From Flavobacterium succinicans (GTDB taxonomy: Bacteria; Bacteroidota; Bacteroidia; Flavobacteriales; Flavobacteriaceae), in assembly GCF_001662485.1 (NCBI RefSeq), contig NZ_JMTM01000017.1:615273-679272 (forward strand): a stretch of 64,000 bases of DNA, written 5' to 3'. The position numbers and the translations under genes are program-made. The stretch's first letter is position 1; the number at the start of each line of letters is the position of its first letter. A model generated the notes under the pieces. That model was not told the DNA's origin. It did not search any database and was given only the letters and a program-made list of their open reading frames with translations. Shown here in pieces: positions 47,129-56,389 of the stretch.

Positions 47129-50100
47129 ATGAAACAAATTTTATTAATCGTTATGATTATTTTTGCTTCGCAACTCTCGTTTGCGCAAGTAAAAACGCTC
47201 AAAGGAACGGTAATTGATGGCAGTGGCGCACCAATTCCTTCTGCAAATGTACAAGTACAAGGAGAATCAAAAGGAACAACTACCGATTTTGATGGTAGTT
47301 TTGCTATCCAAGTAAATGTAGGTAAGACTTTAGTAGTTTCTTATTTAGGATACGAAACTAAATCAGTAGTAGTTGGTGATGCAGATTCTATTAGAGTAAT
47401 CTTAAAAAGTGATGCTACAACAGCATTAACCGAAGTTGTAGTTACTTCATTAGGTATTAAGAAAACTAGAAAATCTTTGACTTACGCTGCTCAAGAATTA
47501 AAAGGAGAAGAGTTAACTCGTTCCAAAGATGCTAACTTAGTTAATACAATTGCAGGTAAAATTGCAGGTGTTAATGTAGTAAAAAGTGCTGGAGGAACTG
47601 GTGGATCTACTAAAGTTACTATTAGAGGTAATTCTTCGGTGTTAAATAACCAACCGCTTTATGTTATTGATGGTATACCTATGTTGAATACTTCTTCAAG
47701 TCAGCCAAATGATTCTTTTGGTAGCACGCAAGGAGGGAATAGAGATGGTGGAGATGTGGCATCTTTAATTAATCCAGAAGATTATGAAGGAATGACTATT
47801 TTGAAAGGTGCTTCTGCTGCGGCACTTTATGGTTCTCAAGGAGCAAGAGGAGTTATTATGTTAACTTCTAAAAAAATCAAAGAAGGAACTTCTTTTGTAA
47901 GAGCTTCATCTAATACTACTTTTGAATCTGCGGCTTATTTGCCAAAATTCCAAACTGATTATATTGCAAAACCAGGTGCTAACGAGTCATGGGGAGCTCA
48001 ACAAAAAGTTAAAGACCATGTTAAGGATTTTTTCAGAACAGGATCTACTCAGATTTCGGCTATAAATTTTGGAACAGCCTCTAAAAACTCATCTTCTTAT
48101 TTATCCTATGCTAATACAACATCAAATGGAATTATTCCGACAAACAGTTTGAAAAAGCATAATTTTGGTTTAAAACAAACCTTCAGATTATTGGATGACA
48201 AATTAGTTATTAATGCCAATGTTAATTATGTAGCACAAGAAATTGCAAACCGTCCAACAAGTGGTTTATATTTCAATCCGCTAACGGGTGTATATCTATT
48301 GCCAAGAGGAGCAGATTTTAATAATTACAAAGAAAATTTTGAAGTTTATGATCCAGTTAGAAATTTGATGGGTCAAAATTGGGTTGGTAGTAGAGATATT
48401 TGGCAGAATCCATATTGGGGATTAAACAGAAACAAATCAGAAGATACAAATCATTACTTTAATGGGGCTTTAGGTGTAAATTACAAAGCTAATAAATGGT
48501 TAAGTATTGGTTCTCGTTTTAACTATGATAAAATTGATAGCAAATTTGAAAAATTTATTTATGCTACAACTGAGGGAACTTTATCGCATCCAAATGGACG
48601 ATATATATTGATTAATAATACAAGTGCTCAAAAATATGGCGACTTGATTGCTACTATCAATACCAAAATAAATGATGATTTATCATTCAATGCAAATATT
48701 GGAGCTAGTATAACGGATCGTCATTTAAATGATGAACAAGTTATGGATTCAAATCCATCAGGTTTAAAAATTGCAAATTGGTTCACTTTACATAATTTTA
48801 ATGATACTCGAGGTATTTTTCAAAACTATGGTGAAAGAAGACAAACCCAATCCCTTTTTGCTTCTGCCACAATTGGCTTCCGTGATTATCTATATGCTGA
48901 TGTAACTGCTAGAAAAGACTGGTCTTCATCATTAGTAAATGCTGAGCAAGCACCTGTTTATCCTTCTCTAGGTGTTACGACTTTATTGTCTGAAATTATT
49001 GATTTTCCATCATACGTTTCTTTTGCTAAAATTAGAGCTTCGGTAGCGGCAGTTGGTAATGATATTCCAAATTTTGTTTCTTCTCCTGTTAATTTGTATA
49101 CTGCTGCAGATCCAGATAATACAAAACCAACTTTTGGGCCTCAGGCTGGAACCAAATTAAAAGCAGAGCGTCAAAATTCTTTTGAAATCGGTACAGAATG
49201 GAGATTTTTAGAAAATAGAATTGGTTTAGAATTAACGTATTATAATAATACTACTAAAAATCAATTACTTTCTATACCAGCACCAGCAACAAACCCAGAA
49301 GGGTATCAAAATTATATTTTCAATTCTGGTGTAATTAAAAACTCAGGGATTGAAGCGGTATTGTTTGCAAAAATTATTAAATCTGACGGTTTTGAGTGGG
49401 ATGCAAATGTTAATTATTCAATGAATAGAAATAAGGTGACTGATCTACCTGATAATTTAGGAGGGGTAGTAGTATTGACTCCAGCAGGTGTTAATAACTA
49501 CAGATATGCATTATATAATAATCAAGCATTTGGTGTAATTGAAGGTGTTAAAATGAAGCGTGATGATCAAGGAAGAGTAATGTTAAATGCTGATGGAACT
49601 ATTCAGAAAACAGGTTTAGAAAAAGTGGGGAATGCTAACCCAGATTTTATGATTGGTTTTCAAAATTCATTCAAATTGGGTAATTATTTCTTGAATTTTA
49701 CTATTGATGGTCGTTTTGGAGGAGATGTAATGAGTTTGACTCAAGCAATCAATGATGAATTTGGAGTTTCAAAAGCTACAGGTGATGCTCGTAATGCTGG
49801 TGGGGTTGCAATTAATGCTGTTTATCCAAATGGAAGTGCTTATGTTGGTAAGTATCCTGCGGATAGTTATTACACGCAAACAGGAGGTAGAGCAGGTGCT
49901 ACAGGTGAATATGTTTATGATGCTACTAATGTTAGTTTAAGAGAATTATCGCTAGGTTATACTTTTAAACTAAGTGAGAATAAATTTTTAAAAGCTGCTA
50001 GCTTGTCAGTTGTTGGTAGAAACTTATTGTTTTTCTACAAAAATGCGCCTTTTGATCCAAACATTTCATTGAGTACAGGAAATGGTTTACAGGGAGTAGA

Positions 50101-50158
50101 TGTATTTGGTATGCCTTCTACTAGAAGTATTGGTCTAAATTTAAATGTAACTTTCTAA
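47129..50158 (+). CDS. SusC/RagA-type TonB-linked outer-membrane transporter
   Basis: 1009 residues. Signal peptide MKQILLIVMIIFASQLSFAQ, a CarboxypepD_reg-like domain (about 23-100), a TonB plug with ALYGSQGARGVIMLTSK (about 230-248), and a 22-strand barrel ending SIGLNLNVTF. Together with the SusD gene 12 bp downstream it would import chitin oligosaccharides or GlcNAc across the outer membrane. Confidence 0.95.
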   Translation: MKQILLIVMIIFASQLSFAQVKTLKGTVIDGSGAPIPSANVQVQGESKGTTTDFDGSFAIQVNVGKTLVVSYLGYETKSVVVGDADSIRVILKSDATTALTEVVVTSLGIKKTRKSLTYAAQELKGEELTRSKDANLVNTIAGKIAGVNVVKSAGGTGGSTKVTIRGNSSVLNNQPLYVIDGIPMLNTSSSQPNDSFGSTQGGNRDGGDVASLINPEDYEGMTILKGASAAALYGSQGARGVIMLTSKKIKEGTSFVRASSNTTFESAAYLPKFQTDYIAKPGANESWGAQQKVKDHVKDFFRTGSTQISAINFGTASKNSSSYLSYANTTSNGIIPTNSLKKHNFGLKQTFRLLDDKLVINANVNYVAQEIANRPTSGLYFNPLTGVYLLPRGADFNNYKENFEVYDPVRNLMGQNWVGSRDIWQNPYWGLNRNKSEDTNHYFNGALGVNYKANKWLSIGSRFNYDKIDSKFEKFIYATTEGTLSHPNGRYILINNTSAQKYGDLIATINTKINDDLSFNANIGASITDRHLNDEQVMDSNPSGLKIANWFTLHNFNDTRGIFQNYGERRQTQSLFASATIGFRDYLYADVTARKDWSSSLVNAEQAPVYPSLGVTTLLSEIIDFPSYVSFAKIRASVAAVGNDIPNFVSSPVNLYTAADPDNTKPTFGPQAGTKLKAERQNSFEIGTEWRFLENRIGLELTYYNNTTKNQLLSIPAPATNPEGYQNYIFNSGVIKNSGIEAVLFAKIIKSDGFEWDANVNYSMNRNKVTDLPDNLGGVVVLTPAGVNNYRYALYNNQAFGVIEGVKMKRDDQGRVMLNADGTIQKTGLEKVGNANPDFMIGFQNSFKLGNYFLNFTIDGRFGGDVMSLTQAINDEFGVSKATGDARNAGGVAINAVYPNGSAYVGKYPADSYYTQTGGRAGATGEYVYDATNVSLRELSLGYTFKLSENKFLKAASLSVVGRNLLFFYKNAPFDPNISLSTGNGLQGVDVFGMPSTRSIGLNLNVTF

Positions 50159-50170
50159 TTCACGTTTACA

Positions 50171-51751
50171 ATGATGTTAAATAAAATAAAATCAACAGCT
50201 ATATGTGCTTCTCTATTTTTAGCAATAGGATGTACGGATGACTTTAATTCAATAAATCAAAATCCATACGGATTGACAAATGAGCTATTGACTCAGGATT
50301 TTAATCACATAAAGACTCCTTTTCAGGCAGCTTTTAATGGTGTTTTCAATACTTTGCATTGGAAGTATCAATTACAACAAAACTTAAATGCCGATTTGTG
50401 GTCGGGTTATATGGCTACTCCTACAGGTTTTAGAGGAGGAAGTAATAATGCTACTTATGATTTAGTAGATGGCTGGAATGGTTTCGTATGGAGCTTAGGT
50501 TATACTGATGTAATGGCAAATCTTTATAGAGTAGAACAACTTACTAAAGGGTCTTTAGATCAGGTATATGCGCTATCTCTTATTCTTAAAGTGCAATCAA
50601 TGCAACGTATGACCGATACATTTGGTCCTATCGTATATTCAAAATTTGGAACTACAGATCCACTTATTGCTTATGATTCTCAAGAGGATGTGTATAAAGC
50701 GATGTTTAAGGAGTTAGACTTTGCAGTAACAGAGCTTACTAAGCGTATCGATACAAACGAAAAAACAATTTTTGCTGGTACTGATCTGACCGCTTATGAA
50801 GGAAATTATACTAAATGGGTTAGATTTGCAAATTCATTGCGTTTACGTTTAGCAATGCGTATTGTTAAAGTAAATCCTACATTGGCCAAATCTGAAGCTG
50901 AGAAAGCTATAGCTCAAAAGTTTGGTGTTCTTACTACAAAAGATGATGTCGCTAAAATTCAATATTCATCAACATTTATTGATCCTTTGAAAACCATTTC
51001 TTCTTCTTGGGGAGATATACGTATGTCTGCAGATATGGAATCGATTATGGGTGGATACAATGATCCACGATTGACTAAATATTTTTCTGAGTCTATTGAT
51101 TTTCCTGGGCAGTACCGCGGTGTAAGAAATGGTATTGATATTGTAGCTAAATCAGATCGTACAGGTATGTCTGAACTAGGTGCTGTTGTTGCTGGGAACC
51201 AAAAGGTATTGATGAGTACTGCAGAAGTTTACTTTTTACGTTCCGAAGGTGCTTTAAGAGGTTGGGCAATGGGAGGTACTGCTCAAGGGTTGTATGAAGC
51301 TGGTATTAAGGCCTCATTTGAGCAGTATGGTCTTGGTGGAGCAGATGCTTATATTGCTGATAATGTGAAAAAAGCGAAAGATTTTGTAGACGTTAAAAGC
51401 GCAACAAATAATAGTGTAGCTGCAAATAATGTCACTGTAGCGTGGGATGCAGCTGCTAGTAATGAATTGAAGTTGCAAAAAATCATCACTCAAAAATGGA
51501 TTGCCGGTTTTCCAGAAGGACAAGAAGCTTGGTCCGAATACCGTAGAACGGGTTATCCAAAACTTTTTAAAGTAGTCAAAAATTTAAGTGGAGGTAAAAT
51601 TTCGACAGAATTTGGACCAAGACGTATAAATTTTGTACAATCTGAAAAAGATGGAAATCCTGGAGGTGTAGCTACTGGTTTGTCAAAACTAGGTGGTCCA
51701 GACACAGGTGGTACAAGATTATGGTGGGATACTACTGGACCTAACTTTTAG
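50171..51751 (+). CDS. SusD/RagB-like nutrient-binding lipoprotein
   Basis: 526 residues with lipobox LFLAIGC (Cys about residue 21) and the all-helical SusD-like_2 fold (TKWVRFANSLRLRLAMRIVK, EVYFLRSEGALRGW). It caps the SusC pore. An ATG three bases later (50174) is equally possible as start. Two strong hairpins follow the stop. Confidence 0.92.
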   Translation: MMLNKIKSTAICASLFLAIGCTDDFNSINQNPYGLTNELLTQDFNHIKTPFQAAFNGVFNTLHWKYQLQQNLNADLWSGYMATPTGFRGGSNNATYDLVDGWNGFVWSLGYTDVMANLYRVEQLTKGSLDQVYALSLILKVQSMQRMTDTFGPIVYSKFGTTDPLIAYDSQEDVYKAMFKELDFAVTELTKRIDTNEKTIFAGTDLTAYEGNYTKWVRFANSLRLRLAMRIVKVNPTLAKSEAEKAIAQKFGVLTTKDDVAKIQYSSTFIDPLKTISSSWGDIRMSADMESIMGGYNDPRLTKYFSESIDFPGQYRGVRNGIDIVAKSDRTGMSELGAVVAGNQKVLMSTAEVYFLRSEGALRGWAMGGTAQGLYEAGIKASFEQYGLGGADAYIADNVKKAKDFVDVKSATNNSVAANNVTVAWDAAASNELKLQKIITQKWIAGFPEGQEAWSEYRRTGYPKLFKVVKNLSGGKISTEFGPRRINFVQSEKDGNPGGVATGLSKLGGPDTGGTRLWWDTTGPNF

Positions 51752-51819
51752 GTTCTAGTACATAGTTAATAGTCCTTAGTGATTGGTTCTTGGTTTTATG
51801 CTAAGAACTAACGCTAGGG
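51733..51819 (+). other. Two strong hairpins over the susD 3' end
   Basis: Hairpin A (51733-51760): 12 bp, one bulge, stem TACTGGACCTAA, containing the susD stop codon. Hairpin B (51774-51819): about 19 bp with one bulge and G-U pairs, loop TTTTATG. No T-run follows either, so they are not canonical terminators; they may protect the susCD message from 3' decay. Confidence 0.55.
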
Positions 51820-52085
51820 GCTAATAGCTAAATCTAATTATCGACTAACGCGTTATTGATTAATTAATGTCGTTGGTATATAAACTCTGACTGTTTGTTT
51901 TTTTTATTTTTTTGCACCAATTATAACTCCTACATTTGATATAAATTTTAAAAATAACTTGATTTTTATTTTCTTAAAATAATAAAAATCATTTATAAAA
52001 AATATCATTATTCTCAAAAAGCTATAGTAAAAACAAATAAATTATAAATTAAAAATAAATCAGCTAGAATTTAAAATTTAATACA
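51752..52085. other. 334-bp gap before the nagB fusion
   Basis: Contains the two hairpins above, an AACGCGTT palindrome (51847-51854) and the third LytTR-like module (51869-51938). The remaining 150 bp are AT-rich leader. Confidence 0.6.
51869..51938 (+). promoter_or_regulatory. LytTR-type regulatory module, nagB-fusion promoter
   Basis: Half-site GTCGTTGGT (51869-51877), 12 nt, half-site ACTGTTTGT (51890-51898, 8 of 9), 32 nt, box TACATTTG (51931-51938). Starts 21 bp apart. Implies a leader of about 145 nt before the ATG. Confidence 0.7.
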
Positions 52086-54023
52086 ATGAAAAACACTTTA
52101 GACATAAAACCGGACATTAGCTACAAGAGTGCAGGTAAATTTGAAGAAACTCGATTTGAAAAAATTCATAACGAAATTTTTAAAAATTCTGTTGAAGCTT
52201 CAAAAATTGTAGCTGAGGAAATTGCTACTTTAATTCGATCTAAACAAGAAGCAAATAAAAATTGTGTTTTAGGTCTTGCTACGGGTTCTTCTCCAATAAA
52301 AGTATATGAAGAATTGGTTCGTATGCACAAAGAAGAAGGGTTAAGCTTTAAAAATGTAATTACGTTCAATTTGGATGAGTATTATCCAATGAACAAAGAA
52401 AGCAAGCAAAGCTATCACTATTTTATGCATCAGCATCTTTTCAATCATATTGATATTCATCCTGATAATATCAACATTCCAGATGGAACAGTTGCAATTG
52501 AAGAATTGAACCAATACTGCATTGATTATGAAATGAATATTAAAAAAGCAGGTGGTCTTGATTTTCAATTATTAGGAATTGGTCGTACGGGACACGTAGG
52601 GTTTAATGAGCCGGGTTCACACATCAATTCAGGTACTAGAATTATAACATTAGATCATATCACTAGAGTAGATGCTTCTTCTGATTTTAATGGAATTAAT
52701 AATGTACCAAAGCGCGCTATTACAATGGGAGTTTCTACCATTATGCGTTCTAAACGAATTGTTTTGATGGCTTGGGGACAAAATAAAGCCGATATCATCA
52801 AAAGAACGATTCAAGGTGAAATTAGTTCTGAAGTACCCGCTACTTTTTTACAAAATCATCCTAATGCAACGTTTGTTTTGGATCAATCAGCAGCTTCATC
52901 TTTAACCCGTTTTGAAACACCTTGGTTAGTAGGGGAGTGTATTTGGAATCAAGAATTAAAAAGTAAAGCGATTGTTTGGTTATGCCAAAAAACAAATCAG
53001 TCCATATTAAAACTTACGGATAGAGATTACAATAATAACGGTATGTCTGACTTGTTAGCACAAGAAGGATCAGCTTATGATTTGAATATTAATATGTTCA
53101 ATGTGTTGCAACATACCATCACAGGTTGGCCAGGAGGAAAACCTAATGCAGATGATGCACACCGTCCAGAAAGAGCTAATCCTGCAAAAAAGAGAGTAAT
53201 TCTTTTTAGCCCACACCCTGACGATGATGTGATTTCAATGGGAGGTACTTTTGCTAAATTAATCAAGCAAGGACATGAGGTTCATGTAGTGTATCAAACT
53301 TCAGGAAATATTGCTGTGACCGATGATGAAGCTTTAAAATTTGCAGAAGTATGTAATGATTTTGTGGGTGAAGACAGCAGCAAAATTAACTTTCAAGCGG
53401 TTATTGATTTCTTAAAAAATAAGAACGACAATCAAATCGATTCTTTAGAAGTAAGAAAATTAAAAGGATTAATTAGAAGACGAGAATCATATGCCGCAGT
53501 GCGTTACATTGGTTTGAAAGACGAAAATGTCCACTTTTTAGATTTGCCTTTTTATGAAACAGGCCAGGTAAAGAAAAACCCGCTTGGAACAGAAGATATT
53601 GAAATAGTAGCGGAGATCATCGCTAAAATTAAACCGCATCAAGTATTTGCAGCTGGAGATTTAGCCGATCCACACGGAACTCATGAAGTATGTCTGAATG
53701 CTATTTTTGCAGCCTTAAAACAATTAAAAGGGAAACCTTATATGAAAGATTGTTGGTTGTGGCTATATAGAGGAGCTTGGCACGAATGGGATTTACATGA
53801 GATTGATATGTCGGTACCGTTAAGTCCAGATGAAGTTTTATTGAAAAGACAAGCTATTTTATTCCACCAATCTCAAAAAGATCGCGTAATGTTCCAAGGG
53901 AACGATTCGAGAGAATTTTGGGTACGTGCAGAAGATCGCAATAAAAATACTGCCAAGTTATACGATGATTTAGGCTTAGCAGAATATGAAGCTATCGAAG
54001 CTTTTAAAAGATTTGATTACTAA
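52086..54023 (+). CDS. NagB-like glucosamine-6-phosphate deaminase fused to PIG-L deacetylase
   Basis: 645 residues, two enzymes. Residues 25-290 are a NagB/GlcN-6-P isomerase domain: LATGSSP, FNLDEYYP (Asp97, equal to E. coli D72), and GIGRTGHVGFNEPGS, where Thr168 replaces the Asp (D141) of the usual G-x-GxDGH loop while His170 and Glu175 remain. Residues about 368-640 are a PIG-L/LmbE zinc deacetylase with SPHPDDDVISMGG (about 374) and DPHGTHEV (about 528). Together they could turn GlcNAc-6-P into fructose 6-phosphate, replacing NagA; that is inference. The GH20 gene follows after a hairpin. Confidence 0.88.
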   Translation: MKNTLDIKPDISYKSAGKFEETRFEKIHNEIFKNSVEASKIVAEEIATLIRSKQEANKNCVLGLATGSSPIKVYEELVRMHKEEGLSFKNVITFNLDEYYPMNKESKQSYHYFMHQHLFNHIDIHPDNINIPDGTVAIEELNQYCIDYEMNIKKAGGLDFQLLGIGRTGHVGFNEPGSHINSGTRIITLDHITRVDASSDFNGINNVPKRAITMGVSTIMRSKRIVLMAWGQNKADIIKRTIQGEISSEVPATFLQNHPNATFVLDQSAASSLTRFETPWLVGECIWNQELKSKAIVWLCQKTNQSILKLTDRDYNNNGMSDLLAQEGSAYDLNINMFNVLQHTITGWPGGKPNADDAHRPERANPAKKRVILFSPHPDDDVISMGGTFAKLIKQGHEVHVVYQTSGNIAVTDDEALKFAEVCNDFVGEDSSKINFQAVIDFLKNKNDNQIDSLEVRKLKGLIRRRESYAAVRYIGLKDENVHFLDLPFYETGQVKKNPLGTEDIEIVAEIIAKIKPHQVFAAGDLADPHGTHEVCLNAIFAALKQLKGKPYMKDCWLWLYRGAWHEWDLHEIDMSVPLSPDEVLLKRQAILFHQSQKDRVMFQGNDSREFWVRAEDRNKNTAKLYDDLGLAEYEAIEAFKRFDY

Positions 54024-54032
54024 GAATTTAAA

Positions 54033-54064
54033 ATCCATTCGGTTGTAGAATCGACCGAATGGAT
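54033..54064 (+). other. Intercistronic hairpin without T-run
   Basis: ATCCATTCGGTTG pairs with CGACCGAATGGAT (13 bp, one U-G) around a 6-nt loop, 10 bp after the nagB-fusion stop. The following bases are not T-rich, so read-through into the GH20 gene is likely; it may be a processing or stability site. Confidence 0.6.
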
Positions 54065-54124
54065 AATCTCTAAAAATCAGTATTAACCAACTGATTTGAG
54101 ATATTTTATAAACCAAAACCACAA

Positions 54125-56197
54125 ATGAAATACCTATTTATACTGTTTTTTATAACATTTTCTTCGGCTGCTCAAGTCACAAAAGAGTCTTTGAATTTAA
54201 TGCCTTGGCCACAAAAAGTAGAACTTAAAACTGGAAGTTTTACTTTAAGTTCTACTTTTAAAGTCAATGTTACTGGGCAACCTAATGCAAGAATCTTTGG
54301 AGCGGTTTCAAATTTTTTAAGAAGATTAGATGGTAGAACAGGGTTGTTTTTCAAACAAGGTTTTGTGACTTCAACTAATGAATTTCCAGAAGCACAGTTG
54401 CAAATTAATTGCACAAAAGCTGGCAAAATTGGGTTGTTTGAAGACGAAAGTTATCAATTAACCATACAATCTAATGGTATTTCAATCAATGCTTCTTCGG
54501 ATTTAGGAGCTTTGCATGGATTGGAAACGCTTTTGCAATTGCTTCAAAACAATGCTACTTCCTTTTATTTTCCTAATGTATCTATTACAGATATGCCTCG
54601 TTTTACTTGGCGCGGATTGATGATTGATGTGGCAAGACATTTTCAACCTGTTGAGGTGATTAAAAGAAATTTAGACGCCATGGCAGCTTTGAAAATGAAT
54701 GTTTTTCATTGGCATTTAGTAGACGATCAAGGCTGGAGAATAGAAATGAAAAAGCATAAAGTGCTTACAGATAAAGCTTCTGATGGTCTCTTTTATACAC
54801 AAGAAGAAATTAAAGGTATCGTTAAATACGCTGCCGATCGAGGGATTTTAGTAGTTCCTGAAATTGATGTTCCTGGTCATGCTTCGGCAATTTTGACTGC
54901 CTTTCCAGAAATAGGAAGTAAGGTTGTGACCATAAATAAAGGCTCTTCTGAAACTACACAGAAAGCATCAGGTTTAGTAACTTATTCGGTAGAGAGAAAC
55001 GCTGGTATTTTTACTCCAACTTTGGATCCTTCTAATCCGAAAACGTATCAATTGTTGAGTGAAATTTTCGACGAAGTTTGCCCATTATTTCCTGGAAAGT
55101 ATTTCCATATTGGTGGCGATGAAAACGAAGGCAAAGATTGGGATGCGAATCCCAAAATTCAAGAATTCATGAAGAGAAATAAGTTGGTCAACAATCATGA
55201 GTTGCAAACTTATTTTACCATGCAGTTAATCCCAATGTTAAAAAAGCATCAAAAAGAATTGATGGGATGGGAAGAAATTATGACCAAAAATATGTCCAAA
55301 GAGGCTATTATTCATTCTTGGAAAGGACCTAATGAAGGTGTAGCAGCTGGTAGTTCTTTGATAGCCGCGGCAACAAAAGGTTATAAAACAGTTTTGTCTA
55401 ATGGTTATTATGTGGATTTAGTGCAAGGAGTTGAGAGTCATTATTTGAATGATCCTATGCCTAAAAATAGCTCCCTTTCATCGGAAGAAAAAGCTAGAAT
55501 TCTGGGGGGTGAAGCTACTATGTGGAGTGAATTGGTTACGCCAGAAACCATCGATTCTAGGATTTGGCCAAGAACTGCGGCTATCGCAGAAAGACTCTGG
55601 TCTGATGCAAATGTGACGGATTTAGTCAGTATGAAAAAAAGATTGAAAGTAGTTTCGTTTCGCTTAGAAGAACTTGGAATAACACATATTCGAAATAAAG
55701 AGGTGCTGTTTAGAAATATTAGTAACAATCAAAATACCGCAGCATTGCAAACATTTTCAGCGGTTTGTGAACCTCTGAAGATTTATTCGCGTAATGCAGG
55801 AGGAACAGAATATCAAATGTATTCACCTTTCACTTTATTTGCTGATGCTTGTACTCCTGATGCTGAAGATGCGTTACCTTTTAATCAATTAATTGAAGAA
55901 TATTTGAGAAAAAAAGATGTTGCATCAGAAGCAGCCATTAGTCTGTATTTTAATAAATGGATACAAAACTATAAAGAATTAGAGGATTTAAGTCAGAATG
56001 CTCCATTAGTACAACCCCTTTTGCCGTTGTCTAAAGCCTTGCATGATTTGTCAGGACAGTTGCTTTTGAAGTTGCAAATGAATTCAACCTATAATGCGGT
56101 TTTGGCAAAAGAGTTATTAGATAAGTGTAACTCCAAATCTCATGCTGATGTTGAGTTAGCAGTGTATACAGGTTTAAAAAATATAGTAGAATTATAA
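54125..56197 (+). CDS. GH20 beta-N-acetylhexosaminidase
   Basis: 690 residues. Signal peptide MKYLFILFFITFSSAAQ, a GH20b domain (about 25-155), then the GH20 barrel with FTWRGLMIDVARHFQP, FHWHLVDDQGWRIEM and the catalytic Asp-Glu pair in HIGGDENEG (about 327-335), WSELVTPETIDSRIWPR. It releases GlcNAc from chitobiose and longer chains, using the acetamido group as nucleophile. Probably periplasmic. The tail beyond 520 is helical. Confidence 0.94.
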   Translation: MKYLFILFFITFSSAAQVTKESLNLMPWPQKVELKTGSFTLSSTFKVNVTGQPNARIFGAVSNFLRRLDGRTGLFFKQGFVTSTNEFPEAQLQINCTKAGKIGLFEDESYQLTIQSNGISINASSDLGALHGLETLLQLLQNNATSFYFPNVSITDMPRFTWRGLMIDVARHFQPVEVIKRNLDAMAALKMNVFHWHLVDDQGWRIEMKKHKVLTDKASDGLFYTQEEIKGIVKYAADRGILVVPEIDVPGHASAILTAFPEIGSKVVTINKGSSETTQKASGLVTYSVERNAGIFTPTLDPSNPKTYQLLSEIFDEVCPLFPGKYFHIGGDENEGKDWDANPKIQEFMKRNKLVNNHELQTYFTMQLIPMLKKHQKELMGWEEIMTKNMSKEAIIHSWKGPNEGVAAGSSLIAAATKGYKTVLSNGYYVDLVQGVESHYLNDPMPKNSSLSSEEKARILGGEATMWSELVTPETIDSRIWPRTAAIAERLWSDANVTDLVSMKKRLKVVSFRLEELGITHIRNKEVLFRNISNNQNTAALQTFSAVCEPLKIYSRNAGGTEYQMYSPFTLFADACTPDAEDALPFNQLIEEYLRKKDVASEAAISLYFNKWIQNYKELEDLSQNAPLVQPLLPLSKALHDLSGQLLLKLQMNSTYNAVLAKELLDKCNSKSHADVELAVYTGLKNIVEL

Positions 56198-56323
56198 TTT
56201 TTTTGTTCAATTTTTAATAGGGTTTGGTTTTATTAAGTTTGGTTTATTTTTTTTCTATTAATTTTTGAACTGGTGTTAATTTCTTTTCAATTTGGTTATT
56301 GTTTTTATTAGAAATTAATGTTT

Positions 56324-56354
56324 AAAACCTGGTAGTACTACCAGGTTTTTTTTT
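56324..56354 (+). terminator. Terminator after the GH20 gene
   Basis: Perfect palindrome AAAACCTGGTAGTACTACCA plus GGTTTT, then T-run. It separates GH20 from the chitinase gene, which must have its own promoter. Confidence 0.85.
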
Positions 56355-56389
56355 GTGAATAGTAGTGTTTTAATCTAAATAAAGTATCG

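Noticed and set aside
49752..49940. 62-codon ORF inside susC
   Set aside because: A Met/Leu/Val-rich alternate-frame shadow of the beta-barrel codons.
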